Assembly: GCA_007130675.1 (NCBI GenBank)
Contig: SLSB01000016.1
Location: 1-12,759, forward strand
Direction of reading: 5' to 3'
Length of the DNA: 12,759 bases
Source: Candidatus Hydrogenedentota bacterium
GTDB lineage: Bacteria > Hydrogenedentota > Hydrogenedentia > Hydrogenedentales > SLHB01
In this document: positions 1 to 7,213 of the stretch, piece by piece
Layout of the letters: the number at the start of each line of letters is the position of its first letter
Numbering within the stretch: position 1 is the stretch's first letter
Notes under the pieces: model-generated
What the model was told of the DNA's origin: nothing
Databases searched by the model: none
What the model saw: the letters and a program-made list of their open reading frames with translations, nothing else
Made by a program: the position numbers and the translations under genes

Positions 1-833
1 ACTTTCCGTGCGAGTTGGGCGCCGTATCGCTCGGCGCGCGCGAACGTGCGTTCGCCGCTTTCGGGTTGCATCCATCCGCCGATGCTTCCCTGGAGAAACA
101 GGTGTTCGCCGGGCAGGTTCTCGCGCATGGTTGCGTAGAATGCCCCCACCCAATCGGCGCTCACCTCGGTCGTGTTGCCGTCCAGCACGGTGGTGTGGCA
201 GGCAAAGTGGGTAAGGGTGGCGATAGACCGGCCTGTGGGGTCCGTGCATTGGAGAATCGTCACCGTTCGGTCAACTACTCCGGGCTCGCTGTCATTCACC
301 GCCCAGTCCGGCCCCTCGGTCTTGGCAAAGGCAAGCGTTGCGGGCTCGAGCGCCGCGGCCGCCGCGGCCACTTGATCCGATGCGGTCTCGATCAACAGGT
401 TCAAGTATTCCGGGTCACGCCCCGTTGTGGTGAAGTCGGGTCCGTAAATGCCGATGACATCGGGTGAACAGTGGGTATGTGTCGATTGGACGATGACGCG
501 TTCTGGAGGCAATTGAATTCCCTGGACCTTTTCAGCCGCCCGGGCGCGGATCTCCTGCGTCGTATCGTACATGACGCCGATACTATCCAGAACGACCAGA
601 GCCACAGGCGTCTCGCCGTCGTCGAACACGACCGCCTTTGCGTACAGGTTGTCATGAACGCCGGTGGATTGGCGGCTCGGGCTGTATCCGGCCAGCCAGG
701 TGCCCTCTTCGGGATTGATCGGTGCTGATGAGGCGCCTACCCGCAACACGAAGGCTTCGGTTTCCGGCACGTCCTGTGCACAGGACACGGCCAAGACAAC
801 GATACCTATCCAGATGAACCAGCGTTTGCTCAT
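1..833 (-). CDS. Neutral/alkaline ceramidase-family lipoprotein, C-terminally cut by window edge
   Basis: The frame is open from an ATG at 833-831 to the window edge (277 complete codons), so only the N-terminal part is seen. The start follows an AGGGAG ribosome site 7 nt away. Residues 1-18 form a signal peptide ending in AVSC (Cys18), so a lipoprotein is likely. The family call rests on three stretches. The early segment with SAPINP (36-41) and GY (49-50) matches the ceramidase N-terminus. STHTHCSPD (117-125) corresponds to the zinc-binding His-x-His motif (His119, His121). FACH (210-213) followed by SADW corresponds to the third zinc His (His213). Family enzymes hydrolyse N-acyl sphingosines; many environmental homologues have no tested substrate, so ceramide activity is not assured. 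Near the edge the stretch GSIGGWMQP lacks the GD usual at this point. It lies 158 nt downstream of the glycosidase-like gene on the same strand and may have its own promoter. Confidence 0.82.
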   Translation of the reverse strand, partial: MSKRWFIWIGIVVLAVSCAQDVPETEAFVLRVGASSAPINPEEGTWLAGYSPSRQSTGVHDNLYAKAVVFDDGETPVALVVLDSIGVMYDTTQEIRARAAEKVQGIQLPPERVIVQSTHTHCSPDVIGIYGPDFTTTGRDPEYLNLLIETASDQVAAAAAALEPATLAFAKTEGPDWAVNDSEPGVVDRTVTILQCTDPTGRSIATLTHFACHTTVLDGNTTEVSADWVGAFYATMRENLPGEHLFLQGSIGGWMQPESGERTFARAERYGAQLARK

Positions 834-879
834 GACAAAGCTCCCTTTTCTCGACCCGTGCGGCCACAATCCATTGCAA

Positions 880-895
880 TAGAATCTCCATTCTA
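880..895. promoter_or_regulatory. Perfect inverted repeat TAGAAT-CTCC-ATTCTA, possible operator
   Basis: Two 6-bp arms separated by 4 nt form a perfect palindrome in the 158-nt gap (834-991) upstream of the ceramidase-family gene, 47 nt before its start codon. Each arm also reads as a TAGAAT -10-like hexamer, but I found no convincing -35 partner. An operator or small hairpin is possible. The rest of the gap shows no gene and no clear terminator. Confidence 0.35.
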
Positions 896-991
896 CGTCA
901 GAAACGTCGAGACAGCCCATTTCCTTCCGCCAACCATCGCGTTGTTCTCGAACCCGCCATGCGGCTCCCGGCGCCAGCGAGAGGGCATCTG

Positions 992-3244
992 CTAGGTCTT
1001 AGCGCGGATCTCATCGAGCATCTCGAGCGTCCGTAACGACAGTCCTCGTGCTTGATCCAGCACGTGTTTTCCTCTGCCGTGGCGCAGTTCGAGGCGCATA
1101 TGGGTCAGTTCCCGGGCCAGGGGCAGGACCTTCAGCCCGAGCTCGCGGGCCAGCTCTGCCTTGCCCATGCCATGCAGGCGGCATAGCGCACCATCGCACG
1201 CGCACAATCCGGCGCTGGCCTCGATGATGCGGCTGCGCGCATCGCTGATTTCGGGGTTTTCATAAATGAGGTCGAGCAACCGGTCGCGTGCCCAGTCCAT
1301 GTGGGCCAATTTTTCGAGGGTATCACCTTCTCGGGGGCCATTGAGGAATTCCTCGATGGGGCTCACATCGATGTTGTAATGCCGGGCCAACCGCATGTTG
1401 ATCGAAAGCTGCTGGCGGTCGTCTTCCATGAGCCGCTGGGCGACCACGTCCCGGAAATGAAGACACTTGTCTGGTGTCGCGATAAGAAACATATGTGCCT
1501 GCCCGGGAAACATTTCGAGGTGGCGCTCGAGGGGCATCCGCTGCCATTTGCGGTCCTGGACGAAGTCGGAGAGGTCGTAGACGTCATATTCCTGCACGAA
1601 ATCGGGGTTGATGCTCAGGTTGATGGAAGCCATGCCGCGTATATCATGACTGACGAGGAAGATGATGCTGTAGCCGGAACCAAGTAGGCGGGAAGCCGTA
1701 GTGAGGGGCACGCCATTTGGCAACAACGCCTTGTCTTCCGAACGCAGCGTCATGGAATAGGAGCCCTCTGGGATTGGTTCGGGCCGCGCACCGAGAAGCA
1801 ATGGCGCGATCGCGTTGATTCGTTCCATGCGATTGTCCAGTTCCTGCCACAAATCGCTGAAGGTCAGGAACGGCCCGGTCAGCGTGCGTTGGCACGAGCC
1901 GCCTATCCAGATGGGGACATTGTGAAAGGAGTAGGTGAAGAAACCGCGGGCACCGGTGGCAAACGAGGAGTTGATCATGAGACGCAGTTCGGGGCAGGTC
2001 GACCAGTCGGGAGCATTGTTGCCCCAGACATACCCGGGCGCCACCACCCAGAATTGTTGCCCCTTACTGAGATTGAGATGCGTTTCGAGAACCTCTTGCA
2101 CCCCCCACGAATTGCGCGAGTGGAAATGGTTGATCCCCGTCGCTGCGAAATAGGGCGCCAGCAACGCCAGTTTGCCCGGGCTGTGGGTTGTCAGCACTAA
2201 CGGATGATTGGGGTCGGCCTCGTGGATCATGTCGCGCAAATGCAGCAGCTTCTGAAAGTCTTTCTCGCGCGGTTCTGTATTCAGCCCCCAGGCAAGAAGC
2301 CCGGGAATGTCGGCATTGGGGCGCACCAGCTCGTCGACACTCTCGCGCAACGTTTCGAGGTCGTCCGCGAGCGGAAGACCGTACATAGGCACGAATTTCA
2401 CGCCATATTCGCGCGCCGCCGCCTGCATCTCGCGCCAGTCGTCGTTGGTAAAGCGCTCGGCATTCTCGATAACCACGCAGTTCTGGTGATGCCGCACCAC
2501 ATCTTCGAAAAGAAGTTGCCAGTATTCGCTGACCGAGATGCCCAAGGTCTGTGAGAGGCGCTGAGCCATTTCGGCATCTACAAAGACGCCCAAGGGCAAG
2601 AACTCATCAAGCACAGGCGCGGCCGGCGGGGGTGTTTCGCTTTCGAGGCGCGCGGCGTCGTGTTCGCAGGCTGTGGTCTCCTCGGGCGTCATAGCGCGAA
2701 ACCGCACTTCGCGTATCTCGACGGTCTCGGTGGCGCGCACGGTCGAGTACAGGCGGAGGATCAGCGCATCGAGCTGCGGTGGAAAGCCCGCATGCTGGAT
2801 CTTCCGGGCCACCGTGCGCCAGCGCTGCGTGGGCTGCAATGCGTCGAAGGCCAGTCCGCCGGGATAGGCCCAGATATAGGCCAGACGCGCGTTTTGGCTG
2901 GTGCAGCGGTACGTGATCTCGAGGATGGGAAACCGCTCCAAGTCCACGGGTAGCCGTTCATCGCGCGTGCCCAGAGAGCCCAGGGGCACCCAGTAGGCGG
3001 GTTCATCGGAAGGCAACGAGTCGAGGCGGTGGACGTCCTCGAATTTTCCTTTCAATTCGACGGCGTGGTCGGCCCTGCTGCGTGCTGCGGGAATATGCAC
3101 CCATTCGGTGAACGCGGGCAAGTCGCTGGTGGTCCAGTTGGCGAGGTCGTCTGGCCCGAAGGCGATGTGTTCGACCTGGTCTCGCTTGGCCTCGTCAGGG
3201 GCCGAGAGAACCGTTTTAAGATAGCCTGAATACTCGTACACCAT
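992..3244 (-). CDS. Glycoside-hydrolase-like TIM-barrel protein with N-terminal beta domain, no signal peptide
   Basis: This 750-residue protein matches no family I can name with certainty. Residues 1-190 look like a beta-rich, carbohydrate-binding-like module (ending EIREVRFRAMT). A Pro-rich linker (about 200-212) leads to a probable TIM barrel at 215-480. Barrel signs are the strand KFVPMYG (283-289), the strand LLAWGLNTEPRE (316-327) with Glu324 as probable acid/base as in clan GH-A 'NEP' motifs, and GARGFFTYSFH (431-441). The strand expected to carry the nucleophile reads FWVVAPGYVWG (398-408) and shows no Glu. Residues 500-590 may be a second beta domain; 595-750 is mostly helical with a Cys cluster at 681-688. 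The protein starts MVYEYSGYLK and has no export signal, so it probably acts in the cytoplasm. The start has an AAGGAG site 8 nt upstream. It lies 25 nt after the permease gene, so it is probably cotranscribed and acts on the imported sugar. Confidence 0.8.
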   Translation of the reverse strand: MVYEYSGYLKTVLSAPDEAKRDQVEHIAFGPDDLANWTTSDLPAFTEWVHIPAARSRADHAVELKGKFEDVHRLDSLPSDEPAYWVPLGSLGTRDERLPVDLERFPILEITYRCTSQNARLAYIWAYPGGLAFDALQPTQRWRTVARKIQHAGFPPQLDALILRLYSTVRATETVEIREVRFRAMTPEETTACEHDAARLESETPPPAAPVLDEFLPLGVFVDAEMAQRLSQTLGISVSEYWQLLFEDVVRHHQNCVVIENAERFTNDDWREMQAAAREYGVKFVPMYGLPLADDLETLRESVDELVRPNADIPGLLAWGLNTEPREKDFQKLLHLRDMIHEADPNHPLVLTTHSPGKLALLAPYFAATGINHFHSRNSWGVQEVLETHLNLSKGQQFWVVAPGYVWGNNAPDWSTCPELRLMINSSFATGARGFFTYSFHNVPIWIGGSCQRTLTGPFLTFSDLWQELDNRMERINAIAPLLLGARPEPIPEGSYSMTLRSEDKALLPNGVPLTTASRLLGSGYSIIFLVSHDIRGMASINLSINPDFVQEYDVYDLSDFVQDRKWQRMPLERHLEMFPGQAHMFLIATPDKCLHFRDVVAQRLMEDDRQQLSINMRLARHYNIDVSPIEEFLNGPREGDTLEKLAHMDWARDRLLDLIYENPEISDARSRIIEASAGLCACDGALCRLHGMGKAELARELGLKVLPLARELTHMRLELRHGRGKHVLDQARGLSLRTLEMLDEIRAKT

Positions 3245-3269
3245 GCCAGGGGCTCCTTCTTTCCAGGGT

Positions 3270-4268
3270 CTATCCGTGCTGCGCGGAGCTGATACGGGTT
3301 TTGCGGCGGCCCGACAGCGCTTCGTCTACAAACACGCCTATCAGAATTGCTCCGCCTATCACCACATACTCGAGTTGGCTCGGGATATTCAAGATGGTCA
3401 CCAGATTAATCAAAACGCGAATAAGGGCCGCGCCGATAACCACGCCTAGAATGTTGCCTGAGCCGCCACGCAAGCTGCAGCCTCCGAGCACGACGCCCGC
3501 GATGGCATACAGCTCGTAGAAATTGCCGAACGTGGCCGGGCTGACAGAGTTAATGTTGAACCCGAACAGTAGAGCCCCGATCCCGCATATCAGTGAGCAA
3601 ACCGTGTAGGCCAGAATCTTGAGGCGTTGCGTTCGGATGCCGCTGAACCGGGCGCTCTCTTCGTTTGCTCCGAGCGCGAAGATGTGCCGCCCGTGGGGCG
3701 TGAAATGGAAGAACGCGGTGGTCATTACAGCAAGACCGATGAAGATCAGAAACGGTACCGGTAAGATCGAGTTTTGGGTGGGCAAAAAACCGTTGGCCAG
3801 CCAGTTCCAGACCGGATAGGCCGATGTGGAACCAAACCCCTGCGTTGCATCTTGTGCGATTACTCGTGCGAACCCACGGTAAAAAAAGAGCCCGCACAGC
3901 GTGACGACAAACGGCTGCATGCGGGCTTTGGTCACCAGTACTCCATGCCAGAGCCCGATAAGCGCCGATAGACCCATGACCAGCGGCATGACCACCCACG
4001 GGCTCCACCCCTCGCCCCTGCCCAGAAGAAAAGCGGCGAGTGTCGCAATCAGGGCGACCACGCTGCCCACTGACAGGTCAATTCCGCCCGTGATGATCAC
4101 GAACACCTGCCCCAGGCTGAGAATGCCGAACAACCCGATTAACGCCAGCACGCTGCGGGCGTTTTGCGGCGTCAAGAAGCGTATCGTGCCGCTCTGGAGG
4201 TATTCCCAGACGCACGCGACCGCAATCAGGCCGGTGAGCAGTCCGGCAAGCCCGAGAACCTTTCTCAC
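3270..4268 (-). CDS. ABC sugar transporter permease, RbsC type
   Basis: This 332-residue, highly hydrophobic protein belongs to the branched-chain/ribose permease family (BPD_transp_2). It would form the inner-membrane channel for the sugar delivered by the binding protein encoded just upstream. Diagnostic stretches are FVIITGGIDLSVGSV (56-70) and ALGANEESARFSGI (198-211). The cytoplasmic loop AIAGVVLGGCSLRGGSGN (255-272) is where the ATPase docks. I estimate eight to ten membrane segments. The start is GTG (4268-4266), overlapping the TGA of the binding-protein gene as GTGA, which implies translational coupling; the nearest AGGAG is 14 nt away. No ATP-binding subunit lies between or beside these genes, although RbsA-type ATPases are usually encoded in the same operon. 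The transported sugar cannot be read from the sequence. Confidence 0.93.
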   Translation of the reverse strand: MRKVLGLAGLLTGLIAVACVWEYLQSGTIRFLTPQNARSVLALIGLFGILSLGQVFVIITGGIDLSVGSVVALIATLAAFLLGRGEGWSPWVVMPLVMGLSALIGLWHGVLVTKARMQPFVVTLCGLFFYRGFARVIAQDATQGFGSTSAYPVWNWLANGFLPTQNSILPVPFLIFIGLAVMTTAFFHFTPHGRHIFALGANEESARFSGIRTQRLKILAYTVCSLICGIGALLFGFNINSVSPATFGNFYELYAIAGVVLGGCSLRGGSGNILGVVIGAALIRVLINLVTILNIPSQLEYVVIGGAILIGVFVDEALSGRRKTRISSAQHG

Positions 4269-5215
4269 GATGTGCCCGTTTGCTCCTTGAGTTGGGCCCA
4301 GAACTCGTCCACGCTCTCCTGGGTAATGGTTCTTACGGGAACGATGATGCGCTGGTCATCCGGAATGCGCGCGTGGTCGCCGTGCGCCAGTTCATAGAGC
4401 AGTTTTACCGACTGGTAACCAAACTCGAAGGGCTGTTGCACGATGGTGCCCGCGATATGGCCGTCTTTGACGCCTTGGAGAGTTTCGGTCTCTTCGTCAA
4501 AACAGACAATCTGCACCTCGTTCAGTTTTCCGGCGGCCCGGACCCCGCTGAGAATGGCCGGTCCGTTGTAACTCCACAACCCGACCAGGCAGGCGAGCTG
4601 CGGATGAGTGGTTAGAGCGTCTTGGGCGTTTGCTTTTGCTTTCATGCGGTCGGTTTCGTCGGTCCGCGTATCGAGAATTCGAATGTTCGTGCCTTCGAGG
4701 GCATCCTCGATGCCCCTCTTGCGGTCCTGCGCGTTCTGCGCATCGAGCGTGCCGACAAACAACATGATATCGCCACCTTGGGGTAGGGTTTTCTTGATCA
4801 ACTCGCCCGCGGCCATCCCGGCCTGGTAATTGTCGGTACCGATATAGCAGACTCGAGCACTGTCCGGGGCGTCGGAATCTTGCGTGACCAGATTTACCTG
4901 CGCTGCAGCCTCATTGAGTATGGCCGTCTGATTCTCGGGATCAATCGGGCTGATGGCAATGCCCGAGACGCCCCACGTGATCAAGTCGCGCACGATTTGC
5001 TGCTGTTCCTGGGCTGTTCCCTGAGGCGGGATCCTGAAGATGACTTCGCAGTCCAGTTCCCGGGCGGCCTTCTCGGTGCCTGCCTGCGCGATCTTCCAGA
5101 AATCCGAGGCGTTGTTGGTCACAAACGCGACGGTAGTCTTGTCGGAAACGCCCCCGCCCCCGCACCCGCTCACAGCCACAGCCGTCACCAGAAGTCCAAT
5201 CCCAACGGTCCGCAT
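4265..5215 (-). CDS. ABC sugar-binding lipoprotein, RbsB-like
   Basis: This 316-residue periplasmic binding protein belongs to the ribose/galactose type I class (Peripla_BP_4). It would capture a sugar and pass it to the RbsC-type permease. Residues 1-18 are a lipoprotein signal with VSGC (Cys18), then a Gly linker, so the protein is membrane-anchored. Family signs in order are TVAFVTNNASDFWKIAQAG (28-46), the hinge strand GIAISPIDPE (85-94), YIGTDNYQAG (124-133), VCFDEETETLQGV (237-249) and GTIVQQPFEFGY (256-267). Length and order are normal for the family. The start has a GGAGG about 7 nt upstream and a candidate promoter at 5260-5288. It is the first gene of the minus-strand run with the permease and the glycosidase-like protein. 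Ligand specificity is unknown; the downstream glycosidase-like gene hints at a glycoside or disaccharide. Confidence 0.93.
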   Translation of the reverse strand: MRTVGIGLLVTAVAVSGCGGGGVSDKTTVAFVTNNASDFWKIAQAGTEKAARELDCEVIFRIPPQGTAQEQQQIVRDLITWGVSGIAISPIDPENQTAILNEAAAQVNLVTQDSDAPDSARVCYIGTDNYQAGMAAGELIKKTLPQGGDIMLFVGTLDAQNAQDRKRGIEDALEGTNIRILDTRTDETDRMKAKANAQDALTTHPQLACLVGLWSYNGPAILSGVRAAGKLNEVQIVCFDEETETLQGVKDGHIAGTIVQQPFEFGYQSVKLLYELAHGDHARIPDDQRIIVPVRTITQESVDEFWAQLKEQTGTS

Positions 5216-5259
5216 CGCTCACCCTCCCCTGAGTTAGGCCCGCACGCTGTCGAACGGCT

Positions 5260-5288
5260 AGTGTAGCGCGAATCCGCCACCGGTGCAA
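5260..5288 (-). promoter_or_regulatory. Candidate sigma70-type promoter of the sugar-transport operon
   Basis: On the minus strand TTGCAC (5288-5283) is followed after 17 nt by TACACT (5265-5260). The match is partial (TTG of the -35; four of six in the -10), but the spacing is ideal and the -10 lies 44 nt before the start codon of the binding-protein gene. Confidence 0.42.
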
Positions 5289-5301
5289 AATGCAGGCACC
5301 G
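5281..5301. promoter_or_regulatory. Inverted repeat CGGTGC-N9-GCACCG over the -35 of the transport operon
   Basis: The two 6-bp arms are exact reverse complements with 9 nt between them. They cover the candidate -35 hexamer of the binding-protein promoter, a position typical of a repressor operator. A LacI-type or similar sugar-responsive repressor would fit, but none is encoded in the window. Confidence 0.35.
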
Positions 5302-5313
5302 AGCGCGCGGCAT

Positions 5314-5330
5314 GCCGCCCCGCCGGCGGC
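5314..5330. repeat. GC hairpin GCCGCC-N5-GGCGGC
   Basis: A perfect 6-bp stem with a 5-nt loop. No T-tract follows on either strand, so it is not a standard intrinsic terminator. Short GC palindromes are common in DNA of this composition. Confidence 0.3.
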
Positions 5331-5417
5331 CGTTGCCAATGGGTAGGCCAGGAGACCGACCCTGTGCTTCCGACACGCCTGCGGCTACCGTCCCTCACGT
5401 TTTGATTTGCGTACGCT

Positions 5418-5442
5418 CGTGCGCGTTGTTTGCTGGCGCACG
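5418..5442. promoter_or_regulatory. Inverted repeat CGTGCGC-N11-GCGCACG
   Basis: Two exact 7-bp arms are separated by 11 nt. They flank and overlap the candidate -35 and spacer of the rightward promoter at 5426-5454. No T-run follows, so operator or mRNA-independent DNA site is more likely than terminator. Confidence 0.38.
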
Positions 5443-5454
5443 GAATGTTAGACT
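5426..5454 (+). promoter_or_regulatory. Weak candidate promoter of the alpha/beta-hydrolase gene
   Basis: TTGTTT (5426-5431), a 17-nt spacer and TAGACT (5449-5454) lie 83 nt upstream of the hydrolase start codon. The hexamers match consensus poorly (three and four of six). Other AT-rich hexamers nearby (TATAGC near 5480, TATAGA near 5504) lack a -35 at proper distance. Confidence 0.28.
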
Positions 5455-5523
5455 CTCCCCTTGCCGCTTAAGTTTGAGTATAGCGTTGCTTGCCCCGTTT
5501 GCGTATAGAAAGCCTCATTATGC

Positions 5524-5529
5524 AGGAGG
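5524..5529 (+). promoter_or_regulatory. Strong ribosome binding site AGGAGG fixing the hydrolase start
   Basis: AGGAGG stands 8 nt before the ATG at 5538. It selects this ATG over an in-frame TTG at 5490, which has no such site and would bury the lipoprotein signal behind 16 extra residues. Confidence 0.8.
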
Positions 5530-5537
5530 ACCGAAGA

Positions 5538-6596
5538 ATGTCACTTGGCAAGCTGGCCACAGGGTGGGGGCGCGCCGTCGCGATGGCGGCATGTGCGTGG
5601 GGATTGGGCGGGTGTTCGCTGATTCCACCGTTTTGTGGGTATACGCCAGCGATTTGCGGCGCGGATGGCGTCGCGGCACTCGAGAAAATCGACCTCGGGG
5701 GCATGCAACAGGCCGTCCTCATGCGTGGTAATGATGTTTCGAACCCCGTGTTGTTGTGGCTGCATGGGGGGCCGGGAGCCGCCCAGATGCCCGTGGCGCG
5801 GCATTTCAACGGTGACCTCGAGCGTAACTTTGTGGTCGTGCACTGGGACCAGCGCGGAGCCGGGCTCTCCAATCCGCGTGATTTCGACGAATCCTCGATG
5901 TCGGTCGAGCAATTCGTGGCCGACACCCACGAATTGACGCAGTACCTGAAACAACGATTCAACACCGATCGCATCTTTCTTCTCGGGCACTCATGGGGCA
6001 CGCATATCGGCATCGAAGCGGTCTCGCGCTGGCCGGAAGACTACCATGCATATATTGGCGTGAGCCAACTGGCCAACACACAACTCGCCGAGGAAATCGG
6101 ATGGTCATGGCTGCGGCAGCAGAGCCAGGGAACACGCCGCGAAAGCGATGTTGCGGAGATCGGCCCGCCGCCCTACGTCGAACACGACCGCTACGTTGCC
6201 TATGCGAGGATGATCGAGTCGTTCGGCGGCGGAATGGATGTCGGCATGGTTCGGCTCGCGTTTGCCGCGCTCCGGGCGCCCGAATACTGCATGTGCGACT
6301 ATTTCGCCTGGCTCGGCGGCAGCACGCGGGGCAGCGGCCCCATGTGGGACCCCGAGAAGCCGTTTGACGTTTTTGAACGGGCGCCGCGTCTCGATGTGCC
6401 GGCATATTTCCTGAGCGGCCGAAATGACTACAACACGCCGGGCGAACTGGTCGAGCAATATTACGATATGCTCGATGCGCCGGCGGGCAAACAAATGATT
6501 TGGTTCGAGAACTCCGCCCACGCCCCCTTCATGGGCGAGCCGGACAAGTTTTTCCAGGAGCTTGTGCGCATTTCGCGTGAAGCCGGGGTGCGCTAA
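5538..6596 (+). CDS. Alpha/beta-hydrolase lipoprotein, proline-iminopeptidase-like
   Basis: This 352-residue protein has a lipoprotein signal ending LGGC (Cys26) and then a Cys-bearing segment (Cys33, Cys40). The hydrolase fold carries HGGPG (76-80, oxyanion hole), WDQRGAGLS (103-111), the nucleophile elbow GHSWG (150-154, Ser152), an acid at Asp297 in SGRNDYNTP, and His328 in NSAHAP. The triad is complete, so an active serine hydrolase is expected at the cell envelope. HGGPG with DQRGAGLS is typical of the proline iminopeptidase group (MEROPS S33), but these motifs also occur in esterases and amidases of the fold, so the substrate stays open. The cap domain is about residues 175-275. It is transcribed alone, away from the transport operon, and converges on the cNMP-binding gene. 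The 69 nt between the two stop codons hold no clear terminator. Confidence 0.88.
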   Translation: MSLGKLATGWGRAVAMAACAWGLGGCSLIPPFCGYTPAICGADGVAALEKIDLGGMQQAVLMRGNDVSNPVLLWLHGGPGAAQMPVARHFNGDLERNFVVVHWDQRGAGLSNPRDFDESSMSVEQFVADTHELTQYLKQRFNTDRIFLLGHSWGTHIGIEAVSRWPEDYHAYIGVSQLANTQLAEEIGWSWLRQQSQGTRRESDVAEIGPPPYVEHDRYVAYARMIESFGGGMDVGMVRLAFAALRAPEYCMCDYFAWLGGSTRGSGPMWDPEKPFDVFERAPRLDVPAYFLSGRNDYNTPGELVEQYYDMLDAPAGKQMIWFENSAHAPFMGEPDKFFQELVRISREAGVR

Positions 6597-6665
6597 TCTC
6601 GACCTTTTCCCAGCCAGAGGCGAGAAAAACATGGCGTTGCCAGCCGCTAGCGCTTCCCGAAGGCC

Positions 6666-7118
6666 TCAGGCGCCTTCTTTGGCAGTCAACTCGAGCAGGC
6701 GTTTGTTCATGGTTCGCAGGCGCGTGCTCATTGTTCCGATGATGTTGAGGAGCATGCGGATGGCGATGCGCTTGGTCATGAGCTTCTGGAAAAAGGTTTC
6801 GCTCAGAACGAACAGTTGCGAGGTTTCAGCCGCCATCGCGGTGGCGCTGCGCGGTTCGTTGTTAATCAGGGCCATTTCGCCGAACATGTCGCCGGCGCTC
6901 AGGTCGGCCAGATGTTTTTTGCCGTCAAGCAGACTGACTTTCCCCGAGAGAATGACAAACATCTGGTTGCCAGTCGTGCCTTTGTAGAAGATGACGTTGC
7001 CCTTTTCCATGGTCATGGTGAGACCGCGCGCAAAGATTCTGGCCACATCTTCTGGGCTGATACCTTTGAAGAGGTCCACCCGCTTGGCCAACATCGCGTG
7101 CGTCGGATTTGGCGTCAT
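6666..7118 (-). CDS. Stand-alone cyclic-nucleotide-binding domain protein
   Basis: This 150-residue protein consists almost entirely of one CRP-type cNMP-binding domain. The beta-roll spans about 20-105. The phosphate-binding cassette is GDMFGEMALINNEPRSATA (76-94), with Glu81 and Arg90 in the places that bind the ribose and cyclic phosphate in CRP/PKA domains; the residues needed for ligand binding therefore look intact. A helix follows at about 110-146. No helix-turn-helix is present, so it is not a CRP/FNR transcription factor. It probably works as a small sensor that touches a partner protein. The start at 7118 is preceded by AAAGGACGG. It follows the PtsN/zinc-ribbon gene by 95 nt on the same strand and may share its transcript. 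The identity of the bound nucleotide cannot be read from sequence. Confidence 0.9.
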   Translation of the reverse strand: MTPNPTHAMLAKRVDLFKGISPEDVARIFARGLTMTMEKGNVIFYKGTTGNQMFVILSGKVSLLDGKKHLADLSAGDMFGEMALINNEPRSATAMAAETSQLFVLSETFFQKLMTKRIAIRMLLNIIGTMSTRLRTMNKRLLELTAKEGA

Positions 7119-7160
7119 GGCGTCCGTCCTTTCCCGAGGATTGGCACCCTCGCTCTATCA

Positions 7161-7194
7161 GCTCCGCGTAACGGGCGATGGAGGGTAGCGGAGC
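7161..7194. repeat. Inverted repeat GCTCCGC-N20-GCGGAGC between two minus-strand genes
   Basis: Exact 7-bp arms with a 20-nt loop lie 20 nt after the stop of the PtsN/zinc-ribbon gene and 43 nt before the cNMP-binding gene. There is no T-run. It could be an mRNA hairpin that affects readthrough or stability, or chance in GC-rich DNA. Confidence 0.3.
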
Positions 7195-7213
7195 CCAGAC
7201 CGGGTCATCCCAT

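Larger units (their letters stand above)
5216..5537. other. Divergent intergenic region between binding-protein and hydrolase genes
   Basis: These 322 nt hold no plausible gene. They contain a candidate leftward promoter (5260-5288), a candidate rightward promoter (5426-5454), and three GC-rich inverted repeats (5281-5301, 5314-5330, 5418-5442). Two of the repeats overlap the putative promoters. No small-RNA or riboswitch family was recognised. Confidence 0.6.

Noticed and set aside
1889..2554. Plus-strand open frames opposite the glycosidase-like gene
   Set aside because: They lie inside a well-supported minus-strand gene, have no ribosome sites and no recognisable products.
5490..5537. Upstream TTG start for the alpha/beta-hydrolase
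   Set aside because: It would add 16 residues ahead of a clear lipoprotein signal and has no ribosome site, whereas the ATG at 5538 has AGGAGG at 8 nt.
6597..6665. Intrinsic terminator between the convergent hydrolase and cNMP-binding genes
   Set aside because: Only a 5-bp TCTCG/CGAGA pairing with a long loop and imperfect GC pairings is visible, without a proper stem plus T-run on either strand.
7119..7213. tRNA or small structured RNA in the gap with the GCTCCGC/GCGGAGC repeat
   Set aside because: No T-loop, anticodon arm or CCA-end arrangement can be formed; only one stem is present.
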